This document shows, in pieces, positions 15,352 to 24,114 of a DNA stretch of 55,251 nt. Positions within the stretch are counted from its first letter, which is position 1; each line of letters opens with the position of its first letter. This stretch comes from DYEC01 sp034434695 (GTDB lineage: Bacteria; Chloroflexota; Anaerolineae; Anaerolineales; Anaerolineaceae): the NCBI GenBank assembly GCA_034434695.1, contig DAOTYY010000116.1:1-55251 (forward strand). Direction: 5' to 3'. Both the position numbers and the translations under genes were made by a program. Below the pieces are notes generated by a model, which saw nothing but the letters and a program-made list of their open reading frames with translations, ran no database searches and was not told the DNA's origin.

Positions 15352-18114
15352 GTGCTCACTTTAAAGATAAATGGTAAAAGCTATCGTGTCCCAGAAGGAA
15401 AAACTGTTCTGGAGATTGCCAGAGCCGAAGGCATTACCATCCCGACACTATGCCACCACAAGGATTTGACACCGTATGGGGGTTGCCGTCTTTGTGTGGT
15501 TAACGTCAAAGGATTCGCTCGCCCCGCCACCGCATGTACGCTGCCGGCTGAAGAGGGCATGGATATTCACACTGACACCCCTGAAATCATCGAGTCCCGC
15601 AAAACTGTCCTCAAACTGTTGCTCTCCACTTATCATGACGCGGGATACGCTGCAAATGACGGTCGCGAAAACGAGTTAATCTACTGGTCAAATTACTATG
15701 GGCTGGACATTGCTTCGCTCTCTGCCAGCGAACCACGCTACAAGATCAACAGCGATCCCAATCCTTTTGTTTGGGTGGACCTAAACAAGTGCATCCTGTG
15801 CAGCCGCTGTATTCGCGCTTGTGCTGAGATCCAGGGGCGTTTTGTTTGGGGGCTGTCTAATCGAGGCTACGAAACACATATATCCGCTGGCGCCGATGCA
15901 ACGATGCTCGAAGCACGTTGTGAATCCTGCGGCGCATGTGTTGCATACTGTCCGACTGGTGCCCTGGATAACAAAATGTCGGTTGGTTTGGGAGCGCCAG
16001 ACAAAATCGTTACAACCACCTGTACTTACTGCGGCGTGGGCTGCACCATTGATCTAAACATCAAAGATAACCACATTATTCGTGTGACCTCAAATCCGGA
16101 CGGCGCTGTAAATGGCATGCACTTATGTGTCAAAGGGCGATATGGCTACGACTTTGTTCACCATAAAGATCGCCTGACTGATCCACTGGTTCGTGAATAT
16201 CTACTAAAGGGCTCCTCTCGCCCTTCAAAATCTGACCGGGGGAATTGGATTAAGGTGGATTGGGATACTGCGTTGCGCGTGGTCAGTCAAAATCTGATCA
16301 AAATCCGCGATAACTATGGAGCAGATAGTATTGGAATACTGACCTCTGCCAAATGCACGAATGAAGAAAACTATCTGATGAATAAATTTGCTCGTCAAGT
16401 GATTGGCACGAACAATGTGGATCACTGTGCACGTCTGTGTCATTCCAGTACTGTGGCGGGACTGGCTACCGTTTTCGGCTCAGGTGCAATGTCCAACACA
16501 ATGGACGATATTGTGAATGATGCCAATTCGATTTTTATCATCGGCTCAAACACAACGGAACAACACCCCGTTTTTGGCACACGTATTCGCCAAGCAGTTC
16601 TCAAGCGAAATGTAAAGCTAGTAGTTGCCGATCCACGCAAAATTGACATCACCGAATTTGCTGTCTTACATCTCCAGCATCACCCCGGAACAGACATCGC
16701 GCTGCTCAATGGCTTAATGTATATTATTCTTGAAAAAGGATGGGAAGACAAAACTTTCATTCAGGAGCGCACCGAAGGGTTCGAAGAATTCCGGCAAAAT
16801 ATTGCCCAGTATGACCCGGACAGTGTGGCGGAGATTACCGGCGTCCCGAGCAGACTGCTCTATGAAGCGGCTGAAATATTTGCTCAAAATCACCCTATGG
16901 CGGTCATTTGGGCAATGGGTATCACCCAACACACCGTTGGCGTGCAAAACGTGATGACTCTGGCAAATCTGCAAATGTTGTTGGGCAATATGGGCATACC
17001 CGGTGGCGGCGTCAATCCATTGCGGGGTCAAAATAATGTCCAAGGCGCCTGTGATATGGGGGGCTTGCCAAACTTCTACGCCGGGTATCAACTGGTTACT
17101 AATCCCGATGCTCAAAAGAAATTTGAAGATGCCTGGGGAGTTCCTTTATCATCTAAAATTGGTATGACGGTGACCGAGATGATCCCGGCAGCAGCCGAAA
17201 AGAAAATCAAAGCACTTTACATCTTGGGTGAAAACCCTGCCATGACCGACGCGGACTCGAACCACGTGCGCCACGCTTTGGAAGAGCTGGATTTCCTTGT
17301 ATTGCAGGAAATCTTCCCCTCTGAAACATCCCAATATGCTGATGTGCTTTTACCAGGAGTCTCATTTGCAGAAAAAGACGGTACTTTTACCAATACCGAA
17401 AGACGTGTTCAGCGGGTACGTCAAGCGATTGATATCACCACCAACGCACGAGCAGACTGGCAAATCATCCGCGATGTGGCTAATATGATCCTGGCACAGG
17501 GTTCCCGCAAACCTTCGGAAGCCAAGTTCGCAAAATGGGAATATTCTCATCCTTCTGAAATCATGGATGAAGTAAATGCCCTGGCACCAATTTACGCTGG
17601 TATTACTTACCAGCGCCTTGACCGTGGTGAACAATTGCACTGGCCTGTTCCAACTTCTGAACACCCGGGAACACCTATCCTTCACATAGGTAAGTTCTCG
17701 CGCGGATTGGGCAAGTTTACGCCTACGCACCACATCCCACCTGCAGAATTACCTGATGATGAGTACCCTGTGATCCTGACCACCGGACGCGTCCTCTATC
17801 ACTGGCACGCAGGCGAAATGACGCGGCGAGCAAAGGGCCTGTTGGAAATTTACAGCAAATCGCTGATTGAGATGAATCCTGAGGATGCTGCTCACCTTGG
17901 CATTAACGGCAAACGGCGTGTGCGCGTTTCCTCTCGCCGCGGCTCAACCGAGGCAGAAGTCTGGGTCACCGACCGGGTACCCCCGGGTGTGCTTCACGCA
18001 AACTTCCACTTTCCTGAAACAGCAACAAATGAATTGACCATTGCGGCACTGGATCCAATTGCCAAGATACCCGAATTCAAAGTTTGTGCTGTTCGAGTGG
18101 AATTAGTCGAATAA
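15352..18114 (+). CDS. fdhA: Formate dehydrogenase catalytic subunit, Cys-type, with NuoG-like N-terminus
   Basis: A 920-residue cytoplasmic Mo/W-bisPGD formate dehydrogenase. The N-terminus carries a [2Fe-2S] domain (GGCRLCVV, ATACTLP), then [4Fe-4S] ligands in CILCSRCIRAC and CESCGACVAYCP, then the molybdopterin oxidoreductase domain opening with CTYCGVGC. The metal ligand is Cys363 in HCARLCHSS, where selenoenzymes have Sec. The C-terminal guanylate-binding domain is present (TTGRVLYHWHAGEMTRR). Start is a GTG with GGAGAG upstream. No transmembrane or Tat signal is seen. The NuoG-like front and the NuoE/NuoF neighbours point to electron transfer with NAD(H), possibly with ferredoxin by bifurcation. 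Confidence 0.94.
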   Translation: MLTLKINGKSYRVPEGKTVLEIARAEGITIPTLCHHKDLTPYGGCRLCVVNVKGFARPATACTLPAEEGMDIHTDTPEIIESRKTVLKLLLSTYHDAGYAANDGRENELIYWSNYYGLDIASLSASEPRYKINSDPNPFVWVDLNKCILCSRCIRACAEIQGRFVWGLSNRGYETHISAGADATMLEARCESCGACVAYCPTGALDNKMSVGLGAPDKIVTTTCTYCGVGCTIDLNIKDNHIIRVTSNPDGAVNGMHLCVKGRYGYDFVHHKDRLTDPLVREYLLKGSSRPSKSDRGNWIKVDWDTALRVVSQNLIKIRDNYGADSIGILTSAKCTNEENYLMNKFARQVIGTNNVDHCARLCHSSTVAGLATVFGSGAMSNTMDDIVNDANSIFIIGSNTTEQHPVFGTRIRQAVLKRNVKLVVADPRKIDITEFAVLHLQHHPGTDIALLNGLMYIILEKGWEDKTFIQERTEGFEEFRQNIAQYDPDSVAEITGVPSRLLYEAAEIFAQNHPMAVIWAMGITQHTVGVQNVMTLANLQMLLGNMGIPGGGVNPLRGQNNVQGACDMGGLPNFYAGYQLVTNPDAQKKFEDAWGVPLSSKIGMTVTEMIPAAAEKKIKALYILGENPAMTDADSNHVRHALEELDFLVLQEIFPSETSQYADVLLPGVSFAEKDGTFTNTERRVQRVRQAIDITTNARADWQIIRDVANMILAQGSRKPSEAKFAKWEYSHPSEIMDEVNALAPIYAGITYQRLDRGEQLHWPVPTSEHPGTPILHIGKFSRGLGKFTPTHHIPPAELPDDEYPVILTTGRVLYHWHAGEMTRRAKGLLEIYSKSLIEMNPEDAAHLGINGKRRVRVSSRRGSTEAEVWVTDRVPPGVLHANFHFPETATNELTIAALDPIAKIPEFKVCAVRVELVE

Positions 18115-18133
18115 TAAAAAGATGATCAACCAG

Positions 18134-18239
18134 CAGTGACTGCCAAGCTTCAAGCCCAGCACAGGGATCGCGACTTTAATCCAACCAGTTTTATCCGATT
18201 AGATTATAATAAACCTCATGCACGAGCTGGCAGTCACTG
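18134..18239. repeat. 12-base inverted repeat flanking the hypA start
   Basis: CAGTGACTGCCA at 18134-18145 is the exact reverse complement of 18228-18239, which lies in hypA codons 4-7. In a transcript reading through from fdhA the arms could pair around the hypA start codon. No terminator was found between fdhA and hypA. Confidence 0.6.
18205..18210 (+). promoter_or_regulatory. -10 element of a probable leaderless hypA promoter
   Basis: A perfect TATAAT ends seven bases before the hypA ATG, and no Shine-Dalgarno sequence is present. Transcription should start at or next to the A of the ATG. No convincing -35 hexamer is visible. Confidence 0.5.
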
Positions 18240-18565
18240 AAAACATCCTTGAAATAGCCTCGCGTCATGCCACACAGGTACACGCGAAGCGTGTAACAGA
18301 TATTTACCTGGTGATCGGCAACTTATCCAGCATTGTTGACGATTCGGTTCAGTTCTACTGGGACATTATCAGCGAAAACACCATTTGCTCCGGTGCACAG
18401 TTGCACTTTCAACGTATTCCGGCACAGATGGCATGTCAGGAATGTGGTCACACATTTGGGTTAGAAGACAATCATTTGACCCCCTGCCCGCAATGCAACA
18501 GTATGAATATTCGCGTAATCGCCGGTGAAGAATTCTATCTGGATAGTATTGAGATTGAAAAATAA
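18218..18565 (+). CDS. hypA: Hydrogenase maturation nickel metallochaperone HypA
   Basis: A 115-residue protein that passes nickel to the large subunit of [NiFe] hydrogenases together with HypB. The N-terminal MHE motif with nickel-binding His2 is intact. The structural zinc site is formed by Cys73, Cys76, Cys90 and Cys93. It is the first gene of hypABFCDE. The start codon lies seven bases behind a TATAAT box, consistent with a leaderless message. No hydrogenase structural gene occurs in this window. Confidence 0.96.
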   Translation: MHELAVTENILEIASRHATQVHAKRVTDIYLVIGNLSSIVDDSVQFYWDIISENTICSGAQLHFQRIPAQMACQECGHTFGLEDNHLTPCPQCNSMNIRVIAGEEFYLDSIEIEK

Positions 18566-18585
18566 AAAAACCGTTGGAGAATAAG

Positions 18586-19260
18586 ATGGATAATCAGCGT
18601 GTAACCATTGTCGAAAAAATCATGGACGCTAATGACCGTCTGGCTAGTATCAATCGCAATTTACTCGACCAAAACGGTATCTTTGCAATCAACCTAATGG
18701 CTTCGCCTGGCGCCGGAAAAACCAGCCTGATTCTAAAAACCATTGATGCGCTTGCCCCTCAAATGCGTTTAGGGGTGATTGAAGGCGATACTGCCCCTGT
18801 CACCATAGATGCCGATAAAGTTCATGCAGCAGGGATACCGGCTGTCCAAATTAATACCGGTGGTGATTGTCATCTGGATGCCGTCATGATGAACAATGCG
18901 TTGCAACAAATACCTCTCAAAGAATTGGATCTATTAATTATCGAAAATGTTGGCAACCTGATTTGTCCGGCTGCTTTCCAACTGGGAACACATGCCAATG
19001 TACTGATCGCCAGTATCCCAGAAGGAGATGACAAGCCTTACAAATACCCGCAGATTTACCGTGGAATATCCGCCTTGATTATTAATAAAATTGATCTGCT
19101 GCCTTATGTAAAGTTCAATATGGACTATTTTCGTCAAGGCGTCGAGATACTCAATCCGGGTCTGATCACCTTTCCTTTGTCCTGTCAGACAGGAGAGGGA
19201 ATAGCCGCCTGGATAAGCTGGCTGAAAGAGCAAGTTCTAAAATGTAAGACTTCACTATGA
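18586..19260 (+). CDS. hypB: Hydrogenase maturation GTPase HypB
   Basis: A 224-residue SIMIBI-class GTPase that drives nickel delivery. The P-loop ASPGAGKTS, the switch-region IEGDTAP and the family signature IENVGNLICPA are present, and NKIDLLPY gives guanine specificity. The protein lacks the N-terminal CxxCGC motif and the His-rich nickel store of some homologues. The ATG at 18586 is preceded by GGAGA five bases away; a TTG four codons earlier overlaps that site. Its stop overlaps the hypF start (ATGA). Confidence 0.96.
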   Translation: MDNQRVTIVEKIMDANDRLASINRNLLDQNGIFAINLMASPGAGKTSLILKTIDALAPQMRLGVIEGDTAPVTIDADKVHAAGIPAVQINTGGDCHLDAVMMNNALQQIPLKELDLLIIENVGNLICPAAFQLGTHANVLIASIPEGDDKPYKYPQIYRGISALIINKIDLLPYVKFNMDYFRQGVEILNPGLITFPLSCQTGEGIAAWISWLKEQVLKCKTSL

Positions 19261-21545
19261 ATCAAGAAATGATTGGTTTGAAAGTTCGAGTATATGGAAT
19301 CGTTCAAGGAGTAGGATTTCGTCCTTTTGTCTATACGCTTGCACATCGCTTTCAGCTAACTGGCTGGGTTCGTAACACATCCAGCGGTGTCGAAATCGAG
19401 GTTAACGGCTCACAACAGAATATCCATTCTTTTCTCCAAGCATTGTACGATGATAAACCGCCTCTGGCACGAATTGATAGGTTGGAAAGCGAGCCCTGCT
19501 TGCCAAACGGCTATCAGCAGTTTGATATTATCGCTAGCCAGCCTGAAGAAGGACAATTTATCCCTGTTTCGCCAGACTTATCCATATGTCCCGATTGTCA
19601 ACGTGAGCTGTTTGACCCTGACGATAGACGCTACCGTTACCCATTTATTAATTGCACAAATTGTGGACCTCGTTTCAGCATCGTGCGCGACATTCCGTAT
19701 GATCGTCCCCTGACAACGATGGCTTCTTTTGAAATGTGCACTGCCTGCCGGAGAGAATATGACGATCCCTTTAACCGCCGCTTCCACGCCCAACCTATCG
19801 CCTGTCCACGATGTGGTCCCCAAATCTGGTTTCAAGTTAACGGAAAACGGCAAGCAGAAGGAGAAGATGCCCTAAAGCTTGCCCGGCAATGGCTTCAGCA
19901 GGGAAAAATTCTGGCAATCAAAGGTCTGGGAGGCTATCATCTGGCATGTGATGCCACAAATTCAGCAGCAGTCGCAGAATTACGGAGACGCAAACGGCGC
20001 AGTGAAAAGCCCTTTGCCCTGATGGCTTTCAATCTTGAAATGGTTCGCAGACATTGCATTTTGAACCTTGAAGAAGAAAAGCTCTTGCTCTCACCGCAGA
20101 AACCAATTGTATTGCTGGAACGCCACCCCGCTTCATCAGTTGCTTTAGAGGTTGCCCCCAAGCAACAAACACTTGGTGTGATGCTTGCATACACCCCGCT
20201 TCATTTGCTTTTGCTGGAACCCGCACCCGGTTTTCCCGAGCTGTTAGTAATGACCAGCGGTAATTTGTCCGAAGAGCCAATTTGCTACGAGGATGAAGAA
20301 GCAATGCGAAGGCTGGGAAAAATGGCAGATGCCTTCCTTTTGCATGACCGGCCTATTCATACGCGGGTGGATGACTCGGTTTGCAGAGTCATTGAAGGAT
20401 TACCTTATCTGATTCGCAGAGCACGCGGCTATGCACCGGACCCCTTATCAGTGGCGGAATCACTACCGTCTGCCCTCGCAACAGGTACGGAGCTCAAAAA
20501 CACTTTTTGCCTAACCAGAGACCGTTATGCCTTTCTCAGTCACCACATTGGTGACATGCAGAACTACGAAACCCTACGCTCCTTCGAGGAAGGCATTGCA
20601 CACTACGAAAGACTTTTTAGAATTCAACCCGAGATTATCGCCTGCGACTTACATCCGGATTATCTTGCCAGCCGATATGCCCACCAACGTGCAGAGCAAG
20701 AGCAATTGCCCTTGATTCAGGTGCAACATCACCATGCCCATCTTGCCGCCTGTCTGGCAGATAATGAATGGACATCCACAGAGCCGGTCATCGGGCTGAT
20801 CTTCGACGGCACAGGATTGGGAACTGACGGTGCTATTTGGGGTGGAGAAGTTCTCGTTGGTGGTTATTCCGGCTATCAAAGATGCTATCATCTAGCATAT
20901 ACACCGCTTTCCGGCGGTGACGTGAGTATCCAAAAACCTGCCCGCATGGCGCTATCTCATCTCTGGCAGGCTGGTCTGGATTGGGAGCCTGATTTGTTAC
21001 CTGCCAAAACTCTTTGCTATGAAGAACGAACTGCCCTGCGTGCTCAACTGGAATATCGTATTAATACACCGTTGACATCCAGCATAGGACGTTTATTTGA
21101 TGCGATTTCCTCATTGATAGGCATCTGCCAGGTGAACACTTACGAAGGACAGGCTGCGATTGAAATGGAAGCGGTGGCTGACCCATCTGAAACCGGTTAT
21201 TACGTCTTCGATATTGAGGAAAACAAAATTTTGCCCAATCGCTTATTACATCAAGTGATCAGAGACTGGCGTGCTGGTGTTGCAATACCCACCCTGTCAG
21301 CACGGTTTCATAACAGTATTGTTCATCTGGCAATCGAGCTTTGTCGTCGCATTCATAAGGATTCAGGACATTTTGTAGTTGCCTTAAGCGGTGGCGTCTG
21401 GCAAAACCGTTTTCTCCTTACCAGAACCATTCAAGAGCTGAGACGTGAAAAATTCATCGTGTTAGTCCATCACCGAGTTCCAGCCAACGATGGTGGTGTT
21501 GCTCTTGGACAGGTGTTTGTTGCAAATGCTTTATTGACGCGCTAA
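19257..21545 (+). CDS. hypF: Carbamoyltransferase HypF
   Basis: A 762-residue enzyme that makes the thiocarboxamide on HypE, the source of the cyanide ligands of [NiFe] hydrogenase. Domains in order: acylphosphatase (1-~95, GIVQGVGFRPFVY), two zinc-finger-like segments (CPDCQRELFD and CTNCGPRFS, then CTACRREYDD and CPRCGPQ), a YrdC-like domain (~200-390, KGLGGYHLACDA) and a Kae1/TobZ-like carbamoyltransferase domain (from ~400, HHHAHLAACLAD, FDGTGLGTDG, SGGVWQN). Length and domain order match the family. It overlaps hypB by four bases. Confidence 0.96.
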   Translation: MNQEMIGLKVRVYGIVQGVGFRPFVYTLAHRFQLTGWVRNTSSGVEIEVNGSQQNIHSFLQALYDDKPPLARIDRLESEPCLPNGYQQFDIIASQPEEGQFIPVSPDLSICPDCQRELFDPDDRRYRYPFINCTNCGPRFSIVRDIPYDRPLTTMASFEMCTACRREYDDPFNRRFHAQPIACPRCGPQIWFQVNGKRQAEGEDALKLARQWLQQGKILAIKGLGGYHLACDATNSAAVAELRRRKRRSEKPFALMAFNLEMVRRHCILNLEEEKLLLSPQKPIVLLERHPASSVALEVAPKQQTLGVMLAYTPLHLLLLEPAPGFPELLVMTSGNLSEEPICYEDEEAMRRLGKMADAFLLHDRPIHTRVDDSVCRVIEGLPYLIRRARGYAPDPLSVAESLPSALATGTELKNTFCLTRDRYAFLSHHIGDMQNYETLRSFEEGIAHYERLFRIQPEIIACDLHPDYLASRYAHQRAEQEQLPLIQVQHHHAHLAACLADNEWTSTEPVIGLIFDGTGLGTDGAIWGGEVLVGGYSGYQRCYHLAYTPLSGGDVSIQKPARMALSHLWQAGLDWEPDLLPAKTLCYEERTALRAQLEYRINTPLTSSIGRLFDAISSLIGICQVNTYEGQAAIEMEAVADPSETGYYVFDIEENKILPNRLLHQVIRDWRAGVAIPTLSARFHNSIVHLAIELCRRIHKDSGHFVVALSGGVWQNRFLLTRTIQELRREKFIVLVHHRVPANDGGVALGQVFVANALLTR

Positions 21546-21591
21546 TAAAGTTGAATATAAAGGTTCAATTAGAATTCAAGGAGTCTTCGAA

Positions 21592-21855
21592 ATGTGTTTA
21601 GGCATTCCGGGCAAGATTGTGGAAGTTTATGAAGCTAATGGTATCCGAATGGCAAAAATTGACTTCGGTGGCGTCCTCCGAGAAGCCTGCATTGAAGCAG
21701 TTCCTGAAGCAAAGATTGGCGATTATGCCATCATCCACGCTGGCTTTGCACTCAATTTACTAAGCGAAGAGGAAGCCCTCGATACGCTACAAACTCTACG
21801 TGAAATTGCTTTACTGGACGAAGAACTGCTGGATGGTCAGCCCAACGGAGAATGA
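21592..21855 (+). CDS. hypC: Hydrogenase maturation chaperone HypC
   Basis: An 87-residue HypC/HybG-family chaperone. It begins with MCLGIPGKIV, whose Cys2 is the residue that binds iron and HypD. The rest follows the family pattern (ANGIRMAKIDFGGV, GDYAIIHAGFALNLL). A spacing of about 45 bases from hypF includes the site AAGGAG. It acts with HypD as the scaffold for the Fe(CN)2CO group. Confidence 0.96.
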   Translation: MCLGIPGKIVEVYEANGIRMAKIDFGGVLREACIEAVPEAKIGDYAIIHAGFALNLLSEEEALDTLQTLREIALLDEELLDGQPNGE

Positions 21856-21859
21856 TAGC

Positions 21860-22951
21860 GTGATGCAATTTGTTAATGAGTTCCGAGATGCCTCACTTAT
21901 AAAAGGTGTTTTGGAAAAAATATACCGCACTGCCACGCGCCGCTGGGTAATTATGGAAATTTGTGGCGGTCAAACCCATGCTTTGCTCAAGTATGGATTG
22001 GACGAGCTTCTATCCGATCACATTGAGCTGGTGCATGGTCCGGGTTGTCCGGTATGTGTGACATCCCTAGAGTTGGTTGATAAGGCGGTTGCAATTGCTT
22101 CACAACCAGATGTCATCTTTTGCTCTTATGGGGATATGCTACGTGTCCCCGGATCAGAACGCGATTTGTTTTCTGTGCGGGCAGCAGGTGGACAGGTGCG
22201 CGTGGTGTATTCGCCTCTGGATGCTGTTCGAATTGCCAAGGAAAATCCAGATAAGCAGGTTGTCTTTTTTGCGATTGGTTTTGAAACCACTGCGCCAGTA
22301 AATGCCATGAGCGTCATTCAGGCGAAAGCGCAAAGAATTAAAAATTATTCTGTGTTAGTATCACAGGTTTGCGTTCCCCCAGCCATGCATGCCATTCTTG
22401 GCACTCCCAGTTGTCGTGTGCAGGGTTTTCTGGCTGCTGGACACGTCTGCACTGTAATGGGATACTGGGAATATCTACCTATCGCTGAAAAATATCATGT
22501 TCCAATCGTTGTTACTGGCTTCGAACCGCTTGATCTGGTGCAAGGTATCTTCATGTGTGTTCAACAACTCGAAAATGGTTCTGCAGTAGTGGAGAATGCC
22601 TATACCAGAGCAGTAACTCTAAAAGGCAATGAAGCAGCTCAAGCTATCATTAACAGAGTCTATGAACCCTGTGACCGCAATTGGCGTGGGATTGGTACCA
22701 TCCCAATGAGCGGCTGGCAGTTGAGTCCCGAGTGGGCTGAATTTGATGCCGAAAAGCGCTTTCAGATACATCATATCCAGACTCAAGAATCTCCATTGTG
22801 TATTGCGGGTTTGATCTTGCAGGGACTGAAAAAGCCTTTTGAGTGTCCGGCGTTTGGCACAACCTGTACCCCCCAAAACCCACTAGGCGCCACTATGGTT
22901 TCTTCGGAAGGCGCCTGTGCCGCCTATTATCAGTACGGAAGGACTCTATGA
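21860..22951 (+). CDS. hypD: Hydrogenase maturation protein HypD
   Basis: A 363-residue HypD with a [4Fe-4S] cluster, which with HypC builds the Fe(CN)2CO moiety. Conserved motifs include EICGGQTHA, HGPGCPVCVT, FAIGFETTAP and the cysteine-rich C-terminus (KKPFECPAFGTTC, SSEGACAAYY). The frame is open upstream within hypC. A GTG at 21860 sits nine bases after GGAG and is directly followed by ATG at 21863; either is possible, with GTG better spaced. The stop overlaps the hypE start. Confidence 0.94.
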   Translation: MMQFVNEFRDASLIKGVLEKIYRTATRRWVIMEICGGQTHALLKYGLDELLSDHIELVHGPGCPVCVTSLELVDKAVAIASQPDVIFCSYGDMLRVPGSERDLFSVRAAGGQVRVVYSPLDAVRIAKENPDKQVVFFAIGFETTAPVNAMSVIQAKAQRIKNYSVLVSQVCVPPAMHAILGTPSCRVQGFLAAGHVCTVMGYWEYLPIAEKYHVPIVVTGFEPLDLVQGIFMCVQQLENGSAVVENAYTRAVTLKGNEAAQAIINRVYEPCDRNWRGIGTIPMSGWQLSPEWAEFDAEKRFQIHHIQTQESPLCIAGLILQGLKKPFECPAFGTTCTPQNPLGATMVSSEGACAAYYQYGRTL

Positions 22952-24018
22952 ATCTCCCCACGATGGAAGGACCCGTCTGTCCTTTGCCTTTGACACATCG
23001 CAACCAAATTGTTCTTGGACATGGGAGCGGGGGACGGATGACCAAGGAGCTGATTGAGAAAGTTTTTATGACATATTTATCCAGCTCCCCACTGATGGAA
23101 AACAATGACTTTGCCAGCCTGAAACTGCCTGAGGCAGCGGTAATGCGAGGAAAACTCATTGTGTCTACGGACGCTCATATTGTTAAGCCATTGTTTTTTG
23201 CCGGGGGAGATATTGGCCGTCTTGCCATTTGCGGCACAGTCAATGATGTCAGCATGTCCGGCGCAACACCTCTTTACTTAACTGCCAGCTTTATTCTTGA
23301 AGAAGGTCTGTCCGTTGAAACCTTAGATAGAGTACTACAATCTATGAAAGAGGCAGCACACGAAGCCGGCGTGCAAATTGTCGCCGGTGATACAAAAGTG
23401 GTTGAACAAGGAAAAGCGGATGGGATTTTTATCAGCACCACTGGTGTTGGCTGGTCACCGCCCGAATATTCTATCGCTGGTTCAGAAGCAAAGCCCGGAG
23501 ACATCGTTTTGATTTCAGGTTCAATCGGTGAACATGGTATTGCTGTGCTTGAGGCGCGCGGTGAATTGGGCTTTGAGACACGAATTCAATCTGATGTGGC
23601 GCCGCTGAACCACCTGATACAATCAGTGCTGAAAGCCGCTCCTCACACGCACGTTTTACGTGACCCTACGCGCGGCGGGCTGGCAACAACCCTGAACGAA
23701 ATTGCTCATCAAAGTGGCGTTTGCATAGAACTTGAAGAGGAGGCGATTCCTGTGCAACCTGCTGTCCTTGCCGCCTGCGAAATGTTAGGATTTGACCCGC
23801 TTTACATCGCCAACGAAGGAAAAGTTGTCGTTGTTGTACCGCCCGAAGAAGCAGAAGCTGCTTTGATGGCTATGCGCAATTCTAAATATGGAACACTGGC
23901 ATCCCGCATAGGTATCGTTCGTGAAGCGCCGAAAAAGCGCGTCCTATTAAGAACCTCTATTGGAAGCACTCGCGTTCTAGACATGCTCGCCAGTGAGCTG
24001 TTGCCTAGAATCTGCTAA
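22948..24018 (+). CDS. hypE: Carbamoyl-dehydratase HypE
   Basis: A 356-residue PurM-like ATPase that dehydrates the carbamoylated C-terminal cysteine to a thiocyanate, donating cyanide to iron. The C-terminal PRIC motif (Cys356) is intact. GHGSGGRMTKELI and the family's metal/ATP-binding segment STDAHIVKPLFFAGGDIG are present. The true start is the ATG at 22948 overlapping the hypD stop, not the longer open frame from 22843. It closes hypABFCDE. Confidence 0.96.
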   Translation: MNLPTMEGPVCPLPLTHRNQIVLGHGSGGRMTKELIEKVFMTYLSSSPLMENNDFASLKLPEAAVMRGKLIVSTDAHIVKPLFFAGGDIGRLAICGTVNDVSMSGATPLYLTASFILEEGLSVETLDRVLQSMKEAAHEAGVQIVAGDTKVVEQGKADGIFISTTGVGWSPPEYSIAGSEAKPGDIVLISGSIGEHGIAVLEARGELGFETRIQSDVAPLNHLIQSVLKAAPHTHVLRDPTRGGLATTLNEIAHQSGVCIELEEEAIPVQPAVLAACEMLGFDPLYIANEGKVVVVVPPEEAEAALMAMRNSKYGTLASRIGIVREAPKKRVLLRTSIGSTRVLDMLASELLPRIC

Positions 24019-24046
24019 ACTTACCTTTTCGTATAAGTCCCCATAC

Positions 24047-24092
24047 AAGTGAAGGATGTGCACCATATGGATGATACACATCCTGCTCACTT
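24047..24092. repeat. Intergenic hairpin between hypE and acd
   Basis: AAGTGA-AGGATGTG (24047-24060) pairs with CACATCCT-gc-TCACTT (24077-24092), giving 14 pairs with a two-base bulge. It lies between convergent genes, so it may act as a terminator, but no T-run follows on either strand. Confidence 0.55.
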
Positions 24093-24114
24093 CCCTAGAT
24101 CAGAGAGCAGATAA

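Noticed and set aside
15352..18114. fdhA as NuoG or as a selenoprotein
   Set aside because: Cys363 in HCARLCHSS and the full C-terminal guanylate-binding domain mark it as a Cys-type formate dehydrogenase; no in-frame TGA occurs.
24047..24092. Rho-independent terminator for hypE or acd
   Set aside because: The stem is good but no T-run follows on either strand, so it is listed only as a hairpin.
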